From: Nitrospirota bacterium
GTDB taxonomy: Bacteria; Nitrospirota; Thermodesulfovibrionia; Thermodesulfovibrionales; SM23-35
Assembly (NCBI GenBank): GCA_016212245.1
Contig: JACRGU010000092.1
Location: forward strand, 1-21,964
Length of the DNA stretch: 21,964 bases
Direction: 5' to 3'
Both the position numbers and the translations under genes were made by a program. Shown in pieces: positions 6,799-14,475 of this stretch. A model generated the notes under the pieces. That model saw nothing but the letters and a program-made list of their open reading frames with translations. It had not been told where the DNA came from and ran no database searches. Numbering within the stretch: position 1 is the stretch's first letter; every line of letters starts with the position of its first letter.

Positions 6799-7023
6799 CT
6801 ACCAAACCTCACTATGTTTTAAGGCTTTTGCTTTGGTAAAGGTTCTTTCCCTTTTTTCAGCGAACTTCGACAGCGCTATATCTTCTTCTATTTCCAATGC
6901 CTCTTTTACCAGGTCACGAACTTTTAGCGATAGTGATACGCCTTCTTTTTCTGCAAGATACTGAACACTATTATAGATCGGTTTCCCTAGCACAACATTA
7001 ATTCTTGGATTTTTTGCTGGCAT
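6799..7023 (-). CDS. RelB-type antitoxin with ribbon-helix-helix-like N-terminus
   Basis: This 74-aa protein starts MPAKNPRINVVLGKPIYNSV, a beta-strand plus helix pattern typical of ribbon-helix-helix antitoxins, followed by an acidic helix (VKEALEIEEDIALSKFAEKRE) that would wrap the RelE-type toxin. The start at 7023 is favoured over 7056 because a perfect AAAGGAGG lies 9 nt upstream, inside the longer reading. A promoter with a palindrome over its -10 box lies just upstream, consistent with autoregulation by the toxin-antitoxin complex. Confidence 0.78.
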   Translation of the reverse strand: MPAKNPRINVVLGKPIYNSVQYLAEKEGVSLSLKVRDLVKEALEIEEDIALSKFAEKRERTFTKAKALKHSEVW

Positions 7024-7046
7024 ATTATATTGCCTCCTTTTCTCGT

Positions 7047-7075
7047 AGTGTAACACTTTTGATGCACCAAATCAA
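7047..7075 (-). promoter_or_regulatory. Promoter and candidate operator of the RelB/RelE-type pair
   Basis: On the minus strand, TTGATT (7070-7075), a 17-nt spacer and TACACT (7047-7052) form a sigma70-like promoter. The -10 box sits inside the perfect palindrome AGTGT-T-ACACT (7047-7057), a natural operator for a ribbon-helix-helix antitoxin. Transcription would begin near 7040, right at the ribosome-binding site of the antitoxin gene. Confidence 0.55.
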
Positions 7076-7083
7076 TTTACGGA

Positions 7084-8061
7084 TCACACTATCCCCTGCC
7101 TCAAAATATCGTGGAGGTGAATTATCCCCTTTGCCCTTCTATCTTCATCAGGTACCACCAAGGCTGTTATTGAATAGCCCTCCATAATGGATAATGCCTT
7201 TGCTGCGAGCTCTTCTTCAGATATTGTCTTCGGGTTTCCTGTCATGACCTCTCCTGCGGTCAATTCAAAGAGCCTCTGCCCCCATTTTTCTATTCCCCTT
7301 CTTAAATCTCCATCGGTTATTACCCCTGCGATCTTGCTGTCATTGTCTAAAACTATAGTATGACCGAGTCTCTTAGAGGACATCTCTATTAGAGTCTTTG
7401 ACATCGGTGTAGAGAGTGATACTGTTGGAAGACTATCTCCGGTATGCATAAGGTCCTTCACCTTAATAAAAAGCCTCTTACCAATGCTCCCTCTCGGATG
7501 GAAGAATGCGAAATCCTCTTCTTTATAACCTCTCTTTATAAGAAGGGCTACAGCGAGTGCATCTCCGAGTGCTAAGGTTGCAGTGGTTGATGCAGTAGGT
7601 ACAATACCTAATGGACACGCCTCTTCTTTAACAGATATATCGAGTGTTATATCAGATGCCTTTGCGAGTGTGGAGTTCTGACTTCCTGTCATTGAGATTA
7701 GCTTTACATTAAACCTCTTTAAAAAAGGTATCAGCCCTATAAGTTCCTCGGTCTCTCCACTGTTTGATATAGCGATAATAACATCCCTCTCTGTGACCAT
7801 GCCGAGGTCTCCATGGCTTGCCTCAGCAGGGTGAAGAAAAAATGCAGGCGTGCCTGTAGAGGCAAGGGTCGCTGCTATCTTTTTGCCAACGAGTCCTGAT
7901 TTGCCCATACCAGTAACAACAACCCTGCCCTTACTTGTATAAAGTAGCTCAACTGCTCTTTCAAAATTGCTATTAAGCTTTTCTGTCAGGGCATAAACAG
8001 CCTCTGCCTCTATCTTTAAGACCTTCTTTGCTATATCAAGAATATTATCCATAGAATCCAT
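7084..8061 (-). CDS. kdsD: Arabinose-5-phosphate isomerase (KdsD/KpsF/GutQ family)
   Basis: This 325-aa enzyme interconverts ribulose-5-phosphate and arabinose-5-phosphate, the first step of KDO synthesis. An N-terminal SIS sugar-isomerase domain (about 35-180) contains GMGKSGLVGKKIAATLASTG, the PAEASHGDLGM segment with the conserved His, and SNSGETEE. Two CBS domains follow (about 205-325; LMHTGDSLP and VMTGNPKTI). The length is normal (E. coli KdsD is 328 aa). An AGAGGT precedes the ATG at 8061, and the in-frame ATG at 8052 is an alternative. It is downstream of kdsB-pyrG-kdsA and the flavodiiron gene, separated by 148 bp that hold a possible separate promoter. Confidence 0.93.
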   Translation of the reverse strand: MDSMDNILDIAKKVLKIEAEAVYALTEKLNSNFERAVELLYTSKGRVVVTGMGKSGLVGKKIAATLASTGTPAFFLHPAEASHGDLGMVTERDVIIAISNSGETEELIGLIPFLKRFNVKLISMTGSQNSTLAKASDITLDISVKEEACPLGIVPTASTTATLALGDALAVALLIKRGYKEEDFAFFHPRGSIGKRLFIKVKDLMHTGDSLPTVSLSTPMSKTLIEMSSKRLGHTIVLDNDSKIAGVITDGDLRRGIEKWGQRLFELTAGEVMTGNPKTISEEELAAKALSIMEGYSITALVVPDEDRRAKGIIHLHDILRQGIV

Positions 8062-8135
8062 TTACCTCTGCACTTTTGTTCTTGCCCAATTTTCCTACCG
8101 TACTATATATGATTTTGGGGTAAAGCCATGAAGGT

Positions 8136-8164
8136 ATTATATCTTATGACCTTTATCTTTTAAA
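8136..8164 (-). promoter_or_regulatory. Possible kdsD promoter
   Basis: TTTAAA (8159-8164), a 17-nt spacer and a perfect TATAAT (8136-8141) lie on the minus strand 75 nt upstream of kdsD. The -35 box is weak (4 of 6). AAGGT/ACCTT half-sites bracket the -10 box, and an AAAGGCCTTT palindrome lies around the -35 box. No convincing terminator separates it from the flavodiiron gene, so kdsD may also be read from upstream. Confidence 0.35.
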
Positions 8165-8209
8165 GGCCTTTAGCAATCAATAAGTTTTTGCTCAATTACC
8201 GTTGGAGCA

Positions 8210-9397
8210 TCATGAAATGATGTTGTGCTCTTTATGCTTTTGGAGGACTTTATCTGCTAACCTATCCAATGACTTGAAATCTTCCTCATTGGGATACCCT
8301 TTTACAATAACTGGTTCGATGATCTCCACCTTGAGGTTGGTTATCATTTCTTTAATCTGTTCTAACATCTTTCCACCCCATCCATAAGAGCCAATTACAG
8401 ATGCGAATCTCAATTTTGGTCTTAAAGCATTCACAAGATAAGCTGCATAAACAATATTAGGATGTGGACCAGCTAAGACTGTGGGTGAGGCAATTACTAT
8501 TGTAGCAGCATCTACAAGGGCCATTGCTAATTCTCCAATATCTGTTCTGGTCAAATTAAATGGCTTTACTGTTATATCTCTTTCAATTAAGACATCAACA
8601 AAGTAATTGACTAATTTCTCTGTGCTTCCATGCATCGAAATATACGGTATAATCACCTCATTTTTTACCTCATCTGAAATCCACTCTTTATATGCATTAA
8701 TGATAAATTCAGGCATTTGATAAACTGGGCCATGGCTTGGCGCAACTATTTCGATTTCCATGTCCTTTATGCCTCCCAGATGTTTCTTGATACTCGTTCT
8801 GAATGGCATCATAATCTCTGCATAATATCGCTTGGCTGACTCGTATACCTTTGCCTCATCTACCACAAACAAATCGCTCGCCGCCATATGTGAACCTAAG
8901 AAATCACAGGTAAATAGAATTTTATCCTCTTTTAGATAAGTAAACATGGTTTCAGGCCAGTGAACCCAGGGTGCCAAAATAAATTCCATTGTTTTGTTTC
9001 CCAGAGAAACTGTCTCCCTATCGTTTATAGTTAAAAATTTATCCTCAGGAATTAAAAGTAAATCCATCAGCATGTCTTTGCATCTTGGATTGGTTAGTAC
9101 CTTTGCATCTGGATAAAGCTCCAGAATTCTTGGTATTGACCCTGAATGATCCTGCTCAGCATGATTGGCAATAACATAGTCAATATTGTTGATATCCAAT
9201 TTCTTAAGGTTGTCTATAAGTTCAGGCCCTTTAGTCGGGTCAACAGTATCTATCAATGCTATTTTTTCACTACCCTCTATCAAGTAGGAGTTATAACTTG
9301 TTCCGTCAGGAAGTGGTATAAGTTCATCAAATAATCTTCTATCCCAGTCTATTGCACCTACAGGGTAAATACCTGGTCTTATTTCTCTGACAGCCAT
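8210..9397 (-). CDS. Flavodiiron protein (FprA / rubredoxin:oxygen oxidoreductase type)
   Basis: This A-type flavoprotein reduces O2 to water and/or NO to N2O and protects anaerobes from oxidative or nitrosative stress. From the ATG at 9397 (GGAGGG 6 nt upstream, preferred over 9424), the N-terminal metallo-beta-lactamase-like domain has the diiron ligands H79-x-E81-x-D83, H146 and D165, plus a His in SHGPV. These positions coincide with those of Desulfovibrio gigas ROO. The C-terminal flavodoxin domain (from about residue 250) starts at SMHGSTEKL and includes ASPTVLAGPHPN for FMN binding. At 395 aa there is no fused rubredoxin or flavin-reductase domain, so an external rubredoxin is the likely electron donor. 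It lies 41 bp after kdsA and is probably co-transcribed with the KDO genes. Confidence 0.93.
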   Translation of the reverse strand: MAVREIRPGIYPVGAIDWDRRLFDELIPLPDGTSYNSYLIEGSEKIALIDTVDPTKGPELIDNLKKLDINNIDYVIANHAEQDHSGSIPRILELYPDAKVLTNPRCKDMLMDLLLIPEDKFLTINDRETVSLGNKTMEFILAPWVHWPETMFTYLKEDKILFTCDFLGSHMAASDLFVVDEAKVYESAKRYYAEIMMPFRTSIKKHLGGIKDMEIEIVAPSHGPVYQMPEFIINAYKEWISDEVKNEVIIPYISMHGSTEKLVNYFVDVLIERDITVKPFNLTRTDIGELAMALVDAATIVIASPTVLAGPHPNIVYAAYLVNALRPKLRFASVIGSYGWGGKMLEQIKEMITNLKVEIIEPVIVKGYPNEEDFKSLDRLADKVLQKHKEHNIIS

Positions 9398-9438
9398 TTT
9401 TAACCCTCCAATGTTTGGTTCCACAGCTCCGGCAGGTT

Positions 9439-10257
9439 TCAGGCCAGAGTATTGTAAATATCTTTAATTGTCCTTAAAAGGTCAGGCATATTATCTATTG
9501 AGATCATATTCGGTCCATCACATAATGCTTTATCCGGCTCTGGGTGAACCTCCATAAATAGTCCATCTGCTCCAACAGCCACTGCTGCCCTTGCGAGAGG
9601 TCCTACAAATTCCCTCTGTCCTCCAGAGCAACTCCCTTCTCCACCTGGAAGCTGAAGGCTGTGAGTTACATCAAATATAACAGGATAGCCAAAGGAACGC
9701 ATTATCGGTAATCCCCTGAAGTCAACAACGAGGTTGTTGTATCCAAAAGAAGTACCCCGTTCTGTAATAAATATATTTTGATTTCCTGTTGATATGAACT
9801 TCTCTATTATATTCTTTACATCCCATGGTGCGAGAAACTGTCCCTTCTTGACATTTACTGGCTTTCCTGTCCGTGATGCAGATAGGATTAAATCTGTCTG
9901 TCTGCATAAAAAGGCTGGGATCTGAAGGGCATCAAGAACCTCAGATGCAGGTTTAACCTCCTCTACTGAATGAACATCAGAGATGACGGGAATATCGAAC
10001 TTACTCCGCACATCAGAAAGAATCCTTAACCCCTTTTCTAAACCAGGTCCCCTGAAGGAAGATAGTGCTGTCCTGTTTGCCTTGTCATAAGAACTCTTAA
10101 AAACAAATGGAATGCTTAAGTTGTCGCATATCTCCTTCAGTCTTTTGGCTGTGATAAAGGTAATATCTTCATTCTCAATAACGCAGGGCCCTGCAATAAG
10201 GACTGGTGGGTTATTTCCTCCAAACAGGATATCGCCTATATTTATCTCCCGTGTCAA
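9439..10257 (-). CDS. kdsA: 3-deoxy-8-phosphooctulonate (KDO-8-phosphate) synthase, metal-dependent type
   Basis: This 272-aa enzyme condenses phosphoenolpyruvate with arabinose-5-phosphate. VLIAGPCVIEN at the N-terminus and the conserved FKSSYDKANR, VISDVH and DVTHSLQLPG segments identify it. Cys25, His199, Glu236 and Asp247 all sit exactly 14 residues after the metal ligands of Aquifex aeolicus KdsA (C11, H185, E222, D233), so this should be the metal-requiring class rather than the E. coli Asn type. The start is TTG, overlapping the pyrG stop by 4 nt (TTGA), so it is translationally coupled. A TTG start is plausible because no better ATG or GTG lies near the family's usual start. Confidence 0.95.
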   Translation of the reverse strand: MTREINIGDILFGGNNPPVLIAGPCVIENEDITFITAKRLKEICDNLSIPFVFKSSYDKANRTALSSFRGPGLEKGLRILSDVRSKFDIPVISDVHSVEEVKPASEVLDALQIPAFLCRQTDLILSASRTGKPVNVKKGQFLAPWDVKNIIEKFISTGNQNIFITERGTSFGYNNLVVDFRGLPIMRSFGYPVIFDVTHSLQLPGGEGSCSGGQREFVGPLARAAVAVGADGLFMEVHPEPDKALCDGPNMISIDNMPDLLRTIKDIYNTLA

Positions 10258-11927
10258 TCTACGCTTTTCTCTTTGGCAGCCGTCTCTATGTATGGGAATA
10301 GGGAGCGCTTTTCTTGCAGTGAAGCTCCTATGAATGCCCTAAATAATGGATGAGGGTCTGTTGGTCTTGATTTGAACTCAGGGTGGAACTGACACCCTAG
10401 GAACCATGGATGGTCTTCTATTTCTATAATCTCCACGAGCTCTCCATCAGGGCTTATCCCGCTTATTTTCATACCATGCCTTGTGAGTATCCCCCTGTAT
10501 GCATTGTTGAATTCATATCTGTGCCTGTGCCTTTCAGATGTCTCTTTTATACCGTATGCCCTATAGGCATGAGTTCCTTCCTCAAGGATACAGGGATAGG
10601 CGCCGAGCCTCATAGTACCACCCTTCTGAGAACTTTCTGTCCGCTCCTCAACCTTCCCTTTCCTGAAGTCATACCATTTTTCCATTAGATATATAACAGG
10701 GTTTTGTGTGTTTAAATCAAACTCTGTGCTGTTTGCCTTGAGCCCACAGACATCCCTCGCGAATTCGATAACTGCACACTGCATTCCAAGACATATTCCA
10801 AGATAGGGTATCCTTTTTTCACGTGCATATCTTATCGCATCTATCTTCCCTTCAATTCCCCTGTATCCAAACCCTCCTGGCACAAGGATTCCGTCAGCAT
10901 CAGATAGATGCCTCTCCGGGCCATGGACTTCTATCTCCTCTGAATCTATCCACTGCAGATTAACCCGTGCATCATTTGCAATACCACCATGGGTGAGGGC
11001 CTCTATTAGACTCTTGTACGAGTCCTTAAGCCCTATATATTTCCCGACGATTGCGATATTGACCTCATTTTTAGGTTCTTTGATCCTTCTCACAACATCT
11101 TTCCAGAGAGTAAGGTCAGGGCCATGTAAATTCAGTTTAAGCTTCTTTTCTATAAGGGAATCGAGCCCTTCATTATGGAATACAATAGGAACCTCATATA
11201 TTGTTTCAACATCTCTTGCAGCAATTACAGCATCCCCATCTAAGTTACAGTGAATCGCAATCTTCTTTTTTATCTCAGGTGGGAGTGGTCTGTCAGTTCT
11301 ACATAGAAGTATATCGGGCTGGATGCCTATCTCCCTGAATTCTTTAACACTATGCTGTGTGGGCTTTGTCTTAAGTTCACCTGATGACTTCACATAAGGG
11401 ACGAGGGTGAGATGAATATATAGTACATTTTCTCTGCCAACATCATACCGGAACTGCCTTATTGCCTCAAGAAATGGGAGGCTCTCTATATCACCGATAG
11501 TCCCACCGATTTCAACTATTACCACATCATAGTCATTGCTTGCAGATTTTATGGCGCGCTTTATCTCGTCAGTAAGATGGGGGACGACCTGCACAGTCTC
11601 TCCAAGATAATCCCCTTGTCTTTCTTTTGTAATAACACTATAATAAATCTTTCCTGTTGTATAGTTATTTGCCTGTGATGTCCTTATCGATGTGAATCTC
11701 TCGTAATGCCCTAAGTCAAGGTCTGTCTCTGCACCGTCATCAGTGACAAAGACCTCACCATGCTGGAATGGGCTCAGTGTTCCTGGATCAACATTGATAT
11801 ATGGGTCTAATTTCTGAAGGGTAACCTTTAATCCCTTCGCCTCAAGGAGTGCACCGATAGCAGCAGCCGCAATACCCTTACCGAGTGATGAAACAACACC
11901 ACCTGTTACAAAGATGTACTTAGGCAT
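10254..11927 (-). CDS. pyrG: CTP synthase (glutamine-hydrolysing)
   Basis: This 557-aa enzyme makes CTP from UTP, ATP and glutamine. The N-terminal amidoligase domain (about 1-270) begins KYIFVTGGVVSSLGKGI with the ATP-binding loop and includes VEIGGTIGDIES. The C-terminal class I glutamine amidotransferase domain (about 295-545) has GICLGMQ with the nucleophilic Cys and HPEFKSRP with the catalytic His and Glu. The length is typical. The start at 11927 has AAAGGG 7 nt upstream and overlaps the end of kdsB by 22 nt. The CTP made is the co-substrate of KdsB, which explains the operon. Confidence 0.97.
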   Translation of the reverse strand: MPKYIFVTGGVVSSLGKGIAAAAIGALLEAKGLKVTLQKLDPYINVDPGTLSPFQHGEVFVTDDGAETDLDLGHYERFTSIRTSQANNYTTGKIYYSVITKERQGDYLGETVQVVPHLTDEIKRAIKSASNDYDVVIVEIGGTIGDIESLPFLEAIRQFRYDVGRENVLYIHLTLVPYVKSSGELKTKPTQHSVKEFREIGIQPDILLCRTDRPLPPEIKKKIAIHCNLDGDAVIAARDVETIYEVPIVFHNEGLDSLIEKKLKLNLHGPDLTLWKDVVRRIKEPKNEVNIAIVGKYIGLKDSYKSLIEALTHGGIANDARVNLQWIDSEEIEVHGPERHLSDADGILVPGGFGYRGIEGKIDAIRYAREKRIPYLGICLGMQCAVIEFARDVCGLKANSTEFDLNTQNPVIYLMEKWYDFRKGKVEERTESSQKGGTMRLGAYPCILEEGTHAYRAYGIKETSERHRHRYEFNNAYRGILTRHGMKISGISPDGELVEIIEIEDHPWFLGCQFHPEFKSRPTDPHPLFRAFIGASLQEKRSLFPYIETAAKEKSVD

Positions 11928-12640
11928 CTTTCTACCCTTTCTAAGTCTTCAGGGGTATCCACCCCGATAGTTTCATGAAAAGTTTCCTTTACCTTTATCC
12001 TGAAGCCATTTTCTAGTGCCCGTAACTGTTCGAGTTTCTCTATCTGTTCTAAAGGCGCAGGATCCATTTTTGCGAGCGTTAAAAGCACATCACGCCTGTA
12101 ACTGTAAATGCCGATATGTTTATAACAGTGACGCGTGACGCGTGACGCGTGACGAGCATGAAATGGTATCGGTGCCCTCGAAAAATAGAGTGCAAACCAA
12201 TCCTTATCAAAAACAACTTTAACGACATTCTGGTCTGTGATCTCCTTTGAGTCTTCTACTTTTTTTGCAAGGGTACCAATAGAGGCTCTTTTGTCATCGA
12301 GAAGGGTAATAACATCATCTATCATTTCAGGCCGTATGAGCGGCTCATCACCCTGCACATTGACAATTATATCATAATCCATTGAAGCTGCAACCTCTGC
12401 TATCCTGTCTGTGCCTGAGAGATGTGCTTTGTCTGTCATTACCGCCTTCCCTCCGAAAGAAAGCACCCTCTCGAATATGGTTTCGCTATCTGTTGCAACG
12501 ATGACATCATCTGCAAGGCATGCAAGTTTTGAGTTTTCATATACATGTTGTATAACGGGTTTCCCCTTGAGAAGGCATAGGGGCTTTCCCGGAAAACGGG
12601 TCGAGTCATAGCGGGCAGGGATAATGACTATTGCAGTCAT
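11906..12640 (-). CDS. kdsB: 3-deoxy-manno-octulosonate cytidylyltransferase (CMP-KDO synthetase)
   Basis: This 244-aa enzyme activates KDO with CTP to CMP-KDO for lipid A inner-core assembly. IIPARYDSTRFPGKPL (5-20), the central NVQGDEPLI, and YFSRAPIPF followed by KHIGIYSYRR are family signatures. Residues about 162-171 (RHASRVTRHC) do not resemble the family and are encoded by four tandem heptanucleotides (12126-12153). They fall in the variable loop before the HIGIY strand. The ATG at 12640 lacks a visible ribosome-binding site, and the inferred promoter leaves a leader of only about 7 nt. It is the first gene of kdsB-pyrG-kdsA. Confidence 0.95.
   Translation of the reverse strand: MTAIVIIPARYDSTRFPGKPLCLLKGKPVIQHVYENSKLACLADDVIVATDSETIFERVLSFGGKAVMTDKAHLSGTDRIAEVAASMDYDIIVNVQGDEPLIRPEMIDDVITLLDDKRASIGTLAKKVEDSKEITDQNVVKVVFDKDWFALYFSRAPIPFHARHASRVTRHCYKHIGIYSYRRDVLLTLAKMDPAPLEQIEKLEQLRALENGFRIKVKETFHETIGVDTPEDLERVERCLSTSL
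12126..12153. repeat. Heptanucleotide tandem repeat within kdsB
   Basis: On the plus strand there are four consecutive 7-mers: CAGTGAC, then GCGTGAC three times (coding strand GTCACGC x3 plus GTCACTG). Seven is not a multiple of three, so gain or loss of one unit would shift the kdsB frame. The core GTCAC is shared with repeats in bioA and prmC. Confidence 0.85.
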
Positions 12641-12654
12641 GGTTAAATTTATAA

Positions 12655-12684
12655 ATTATATACTATTTTCCCATACCTTGACAA
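12655..12684 (-). promoter_or_regulatory. Promoter of kdsB-pyrG-kdsA
   Basis: On the minus strand, TTGTCA (12679-12684), an 18-nt spacer and TATAAT (12655-12660) match sigma70 at 11 of 12 positions. The -10 box ends 14 nt before the kdsB ATG, so the transcript would be nearly leaderless. The -35 box overlaps the -35 box of the divergent promoter. Confidence 0.7.
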
Positions 12685-12706
12685 TACCCTTCATTAAATA
12701 GATAAT
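12678..12706 (+). promoter_or_regulatory. Divergent promoter for the PEPCK-like gene
   Basis: TTGACA (12678-12683, perfect -35), a 17-nt spacer and GATAAT (12701-12706, 5 of 6) form a strong sigma70-like promoter. The predicted transcript starts near 12713, giving an untranslated leader of about 86 nt that contains most of the heptad repeats and an 11-bp hairpin. Confidence 0.65.
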
Positions 12707-12775
12707 AACCAATAATCAAATTACAATAACCAAAATGAGAATAACTAATAACCAAATTCCAAAAATTTGGTTATT
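12704..12775. repeat. Heptad-periodic AT-rich repeat with an 11-bp hairpin in the PEPCK-like gene leader
   Basis: The stretch reads in steps of seven from 12704: AATAACC, AATAATC, AAATTAC, AATAACC, AAAATGA, GAATAAC, TAATAAC, CAAATTC. Perfect arms AATAACCAAAT (12747-12757) and ATTTGGTTATT (12765-12775) then form a hairpin with a 7-nt loop. The stem ends about 12 nt before the ribosome-binding site of the downstream gene. There is no T tract, so it is not a standard terminator. Confidence 0.7.
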
Positions 12776-12798
12776 GGAATTTATTCAGAGGAAGGAAT

Positions 12799-14460
12799 AT
12801 GGCAACCAGGTATAAGATTCCAGGCTCTTCATGGCGGGCATACATTGAGAGCGCGTTTTTCGCTAATTCTGTAAGAAAGACAACGATGGCAGAGCTCTAT
12901 AGACTTGCTATAAAACAGCCAGAAGTTGTTATGACCTCTGAGCCGATGTATAAACCCGAGCAGTTTGGACTTCCTAAGGACGCTATGATACTGGTTTCAA
13001 ATGATGGAGGGATCGTAGGACGTACAGCAAGGGCAAGGCGACTGGTTCGTGAAATGGGTAAGGACAGAGACAAATATCTATCTCTGTTAGGGGAGGCCAT
13101 CTACAATCTTAACCGCCGTGAGGGATTGTGGCTTGAAGGGATTGTGGGGTTACATCCTGACTTTATGGTTAAGGCGCATCTTTTAAGTCCCGCGACTGAT
13201 GCCAAAAATATGCTTGATTGGGGTTTTAACTTTACTCCCTTGATGGAGCCGTGGACTCACCTCTATAAAAAATCCCGTGTATTAGATGAGCCTGATATTC
13301 TTGTGTTTGCTGACCCTGAATGGTCACATCCTGAGTTTCCAAATGGACTTGTTATTATTGATGAGGTGCAGAACTGCATTGCCATCTTGGGACTGCGATA
13401 TTTTGGTGAGAGGAAAAAAGGAACACTAACCCTCACCTGGACTATTGGCGTCCGTCAGAATATGGTTGCATGCCACGGCGGTATCAAGAAGATTGGCAAT
13501 AGTCCGCCGGTCACTGTATTCGGGCTGTCAGGTTCGGGGAAATCCTCCATAACCAATAGCCATGATCATGCAGGGACATTAAAAGAAAACGAGAAGGTTA
13601 CTGTTATTCATGATGATGCATTTTTGATAGACTTAGAGAATGATTTTACCATAGCCCTTGAGCCGAGCCTCTTTGATAAGACGGATGCGGTTGAATTTAA
13701 TGACCCTATAATCAAGTATTTCTATTCAGCCCAGAATGTGGCAGTTACAGAGCTTCCTGATGGCAGTAAGAAGATGGTGTGCGCAGACATCCGGAATGAG
13801 AATGGTCGGTGTATTAAGACAAGGGATATGTTTAACCATGCAGATTTCTGCGAAAGACCTGGCAAGGTTATCTGGCTGCAGAAAGACACAAGCCTGCCAC
13901 CCATCTGTAAGGTTGATGCTATAGACCTTGCCGTAGCTATGGGGGCATCATTGAGCACCATGCGTGCAAAAGGTGTAGAAAATGTTGACCCGAAAGAGCT
14001 CGAAAGATTGGTGATCGAGCCTTTTGCAAACCCATTCAGGGTTCACCCCCTTTTAGTAGACTGTCTGCAATTTAAAAAATTGTTCAAGCTTGGGACTGAA
14101 TGCTACATCATGAATACCCATGCCTTTGGTCTGTCAGGGAATCTGATTAACATTCCAAAGGAGCTTTCCCTCTCCATAGTGACAGAACTGGTAAGGGGAA
14201 ATATAGAATGGAGAGAATGGAAGGCATTTCAGGGACTGCTTCTTCCTAAAAATGGGAAAGAGCTGTTCGGTGCTGATTATGATAAAAAATACAAACCAAC
14301 AAGGGACCCTGCGTATTTAAGCTTCTTGCGTGACAGGATGCAGGACCGCATTACTTATTTATCTAACAAGAGAGACCTCGAACATGATATGGACAGCGTC
14401 TTTATTGACCCCCTTGTTGCAGCAAGAACAGTGATTGACCACATCTTGCACCCTATTTAA
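12799..14460 (+). CDS. Divergent ATP-dependent phosphoenolpyruvate carboxykinase-like protein
   Basis: This is a 553-aa protein of the PEPCK (ATP) fold. The evidence is the segment MVACHGGIKKIGNSPPVTVF followed by the kinase-1a P-loop GLSGSGKSS (242-250, Lys248) and the kinase-2-like HDDAFLID (about 271-277), plus a length close to E. coli PckA (540 aa). ATP-PEPCK interconverts oxaloacetate plus ATP with PEP plus CO2 plus ADP. The P-loop differs from canonical GLSGTGKTT, the metal-binding DDEHGW is replaced by DDAFLI, and the gap between the two motifs is about 10 residues longer. Activity is therefore uncertain. The start at 12799 has AGAGGAAGGA just upstream. The nearest conserved neighbours give no pathway hint, although PEP is also the KdsA and MurA substrate. 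Confidence 0.72.
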   Translation: MATRYKIPGSSWRAYIESAFFANSVRKTTMAELYRLAIKQPEVVMTSEPMYKPEQFGLPKDAMILVSNDGGIVGRTARARRLVREMGKDRDKYLSLLGEAIYNLNRREGLWLEGIVGLHPDFMVKAHLLSPATDAKNMLDWGFNFTPLMEPWTHLYKKSRVLDEPDILVFADPEWSHPEFPNGLVIIDEVQNCIAILGLRYFGERKKGTLTLTWTIGVRQNMVACHGGIKKIGNSPPVTVFGLSGSGKSSITNSHDHAGTLKENEKVTVIHDDAFLIDLENDFTIALEPSLFDKTDAVEFNDPIIKYFYSAQNVAVTELPDGSKKMVCADIRNENGRCIKTRDMFNHADFCERPGKVIWLQKDTSLPPICKVDAIDLAVAMGASLSTMRAKGVENVDPKELERLVIEPFANPFRVHPLLVDCLQFKKLFKLGTECYIMNTHAFGLSGNLINIPKELSLSIVTELVRGNIEWREWKAFQGLLLPKNGKELFGADYDKKYKPTRDPAYLSFLRDRMQDRITYLSNKRDLEHDMDSVFIDPLVAARTVIDHILHPI

Positions 14461-14475
14461 AAAGGCGATATAGTT

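Noticed and set aside
8062..8209. Riboswitch or terminator between the flavodiiron gene and kdsD
   Set aside because: Only short, weak inverted repeats are present, with no T-run and no recognisable aptamer pattern.
12747..12775. Rho-independent terminator from the 11-bp hairpin
   Set aside because: No T tract follows on either strand. On the plus strand the next sequence leads into a ribosome-binding site.
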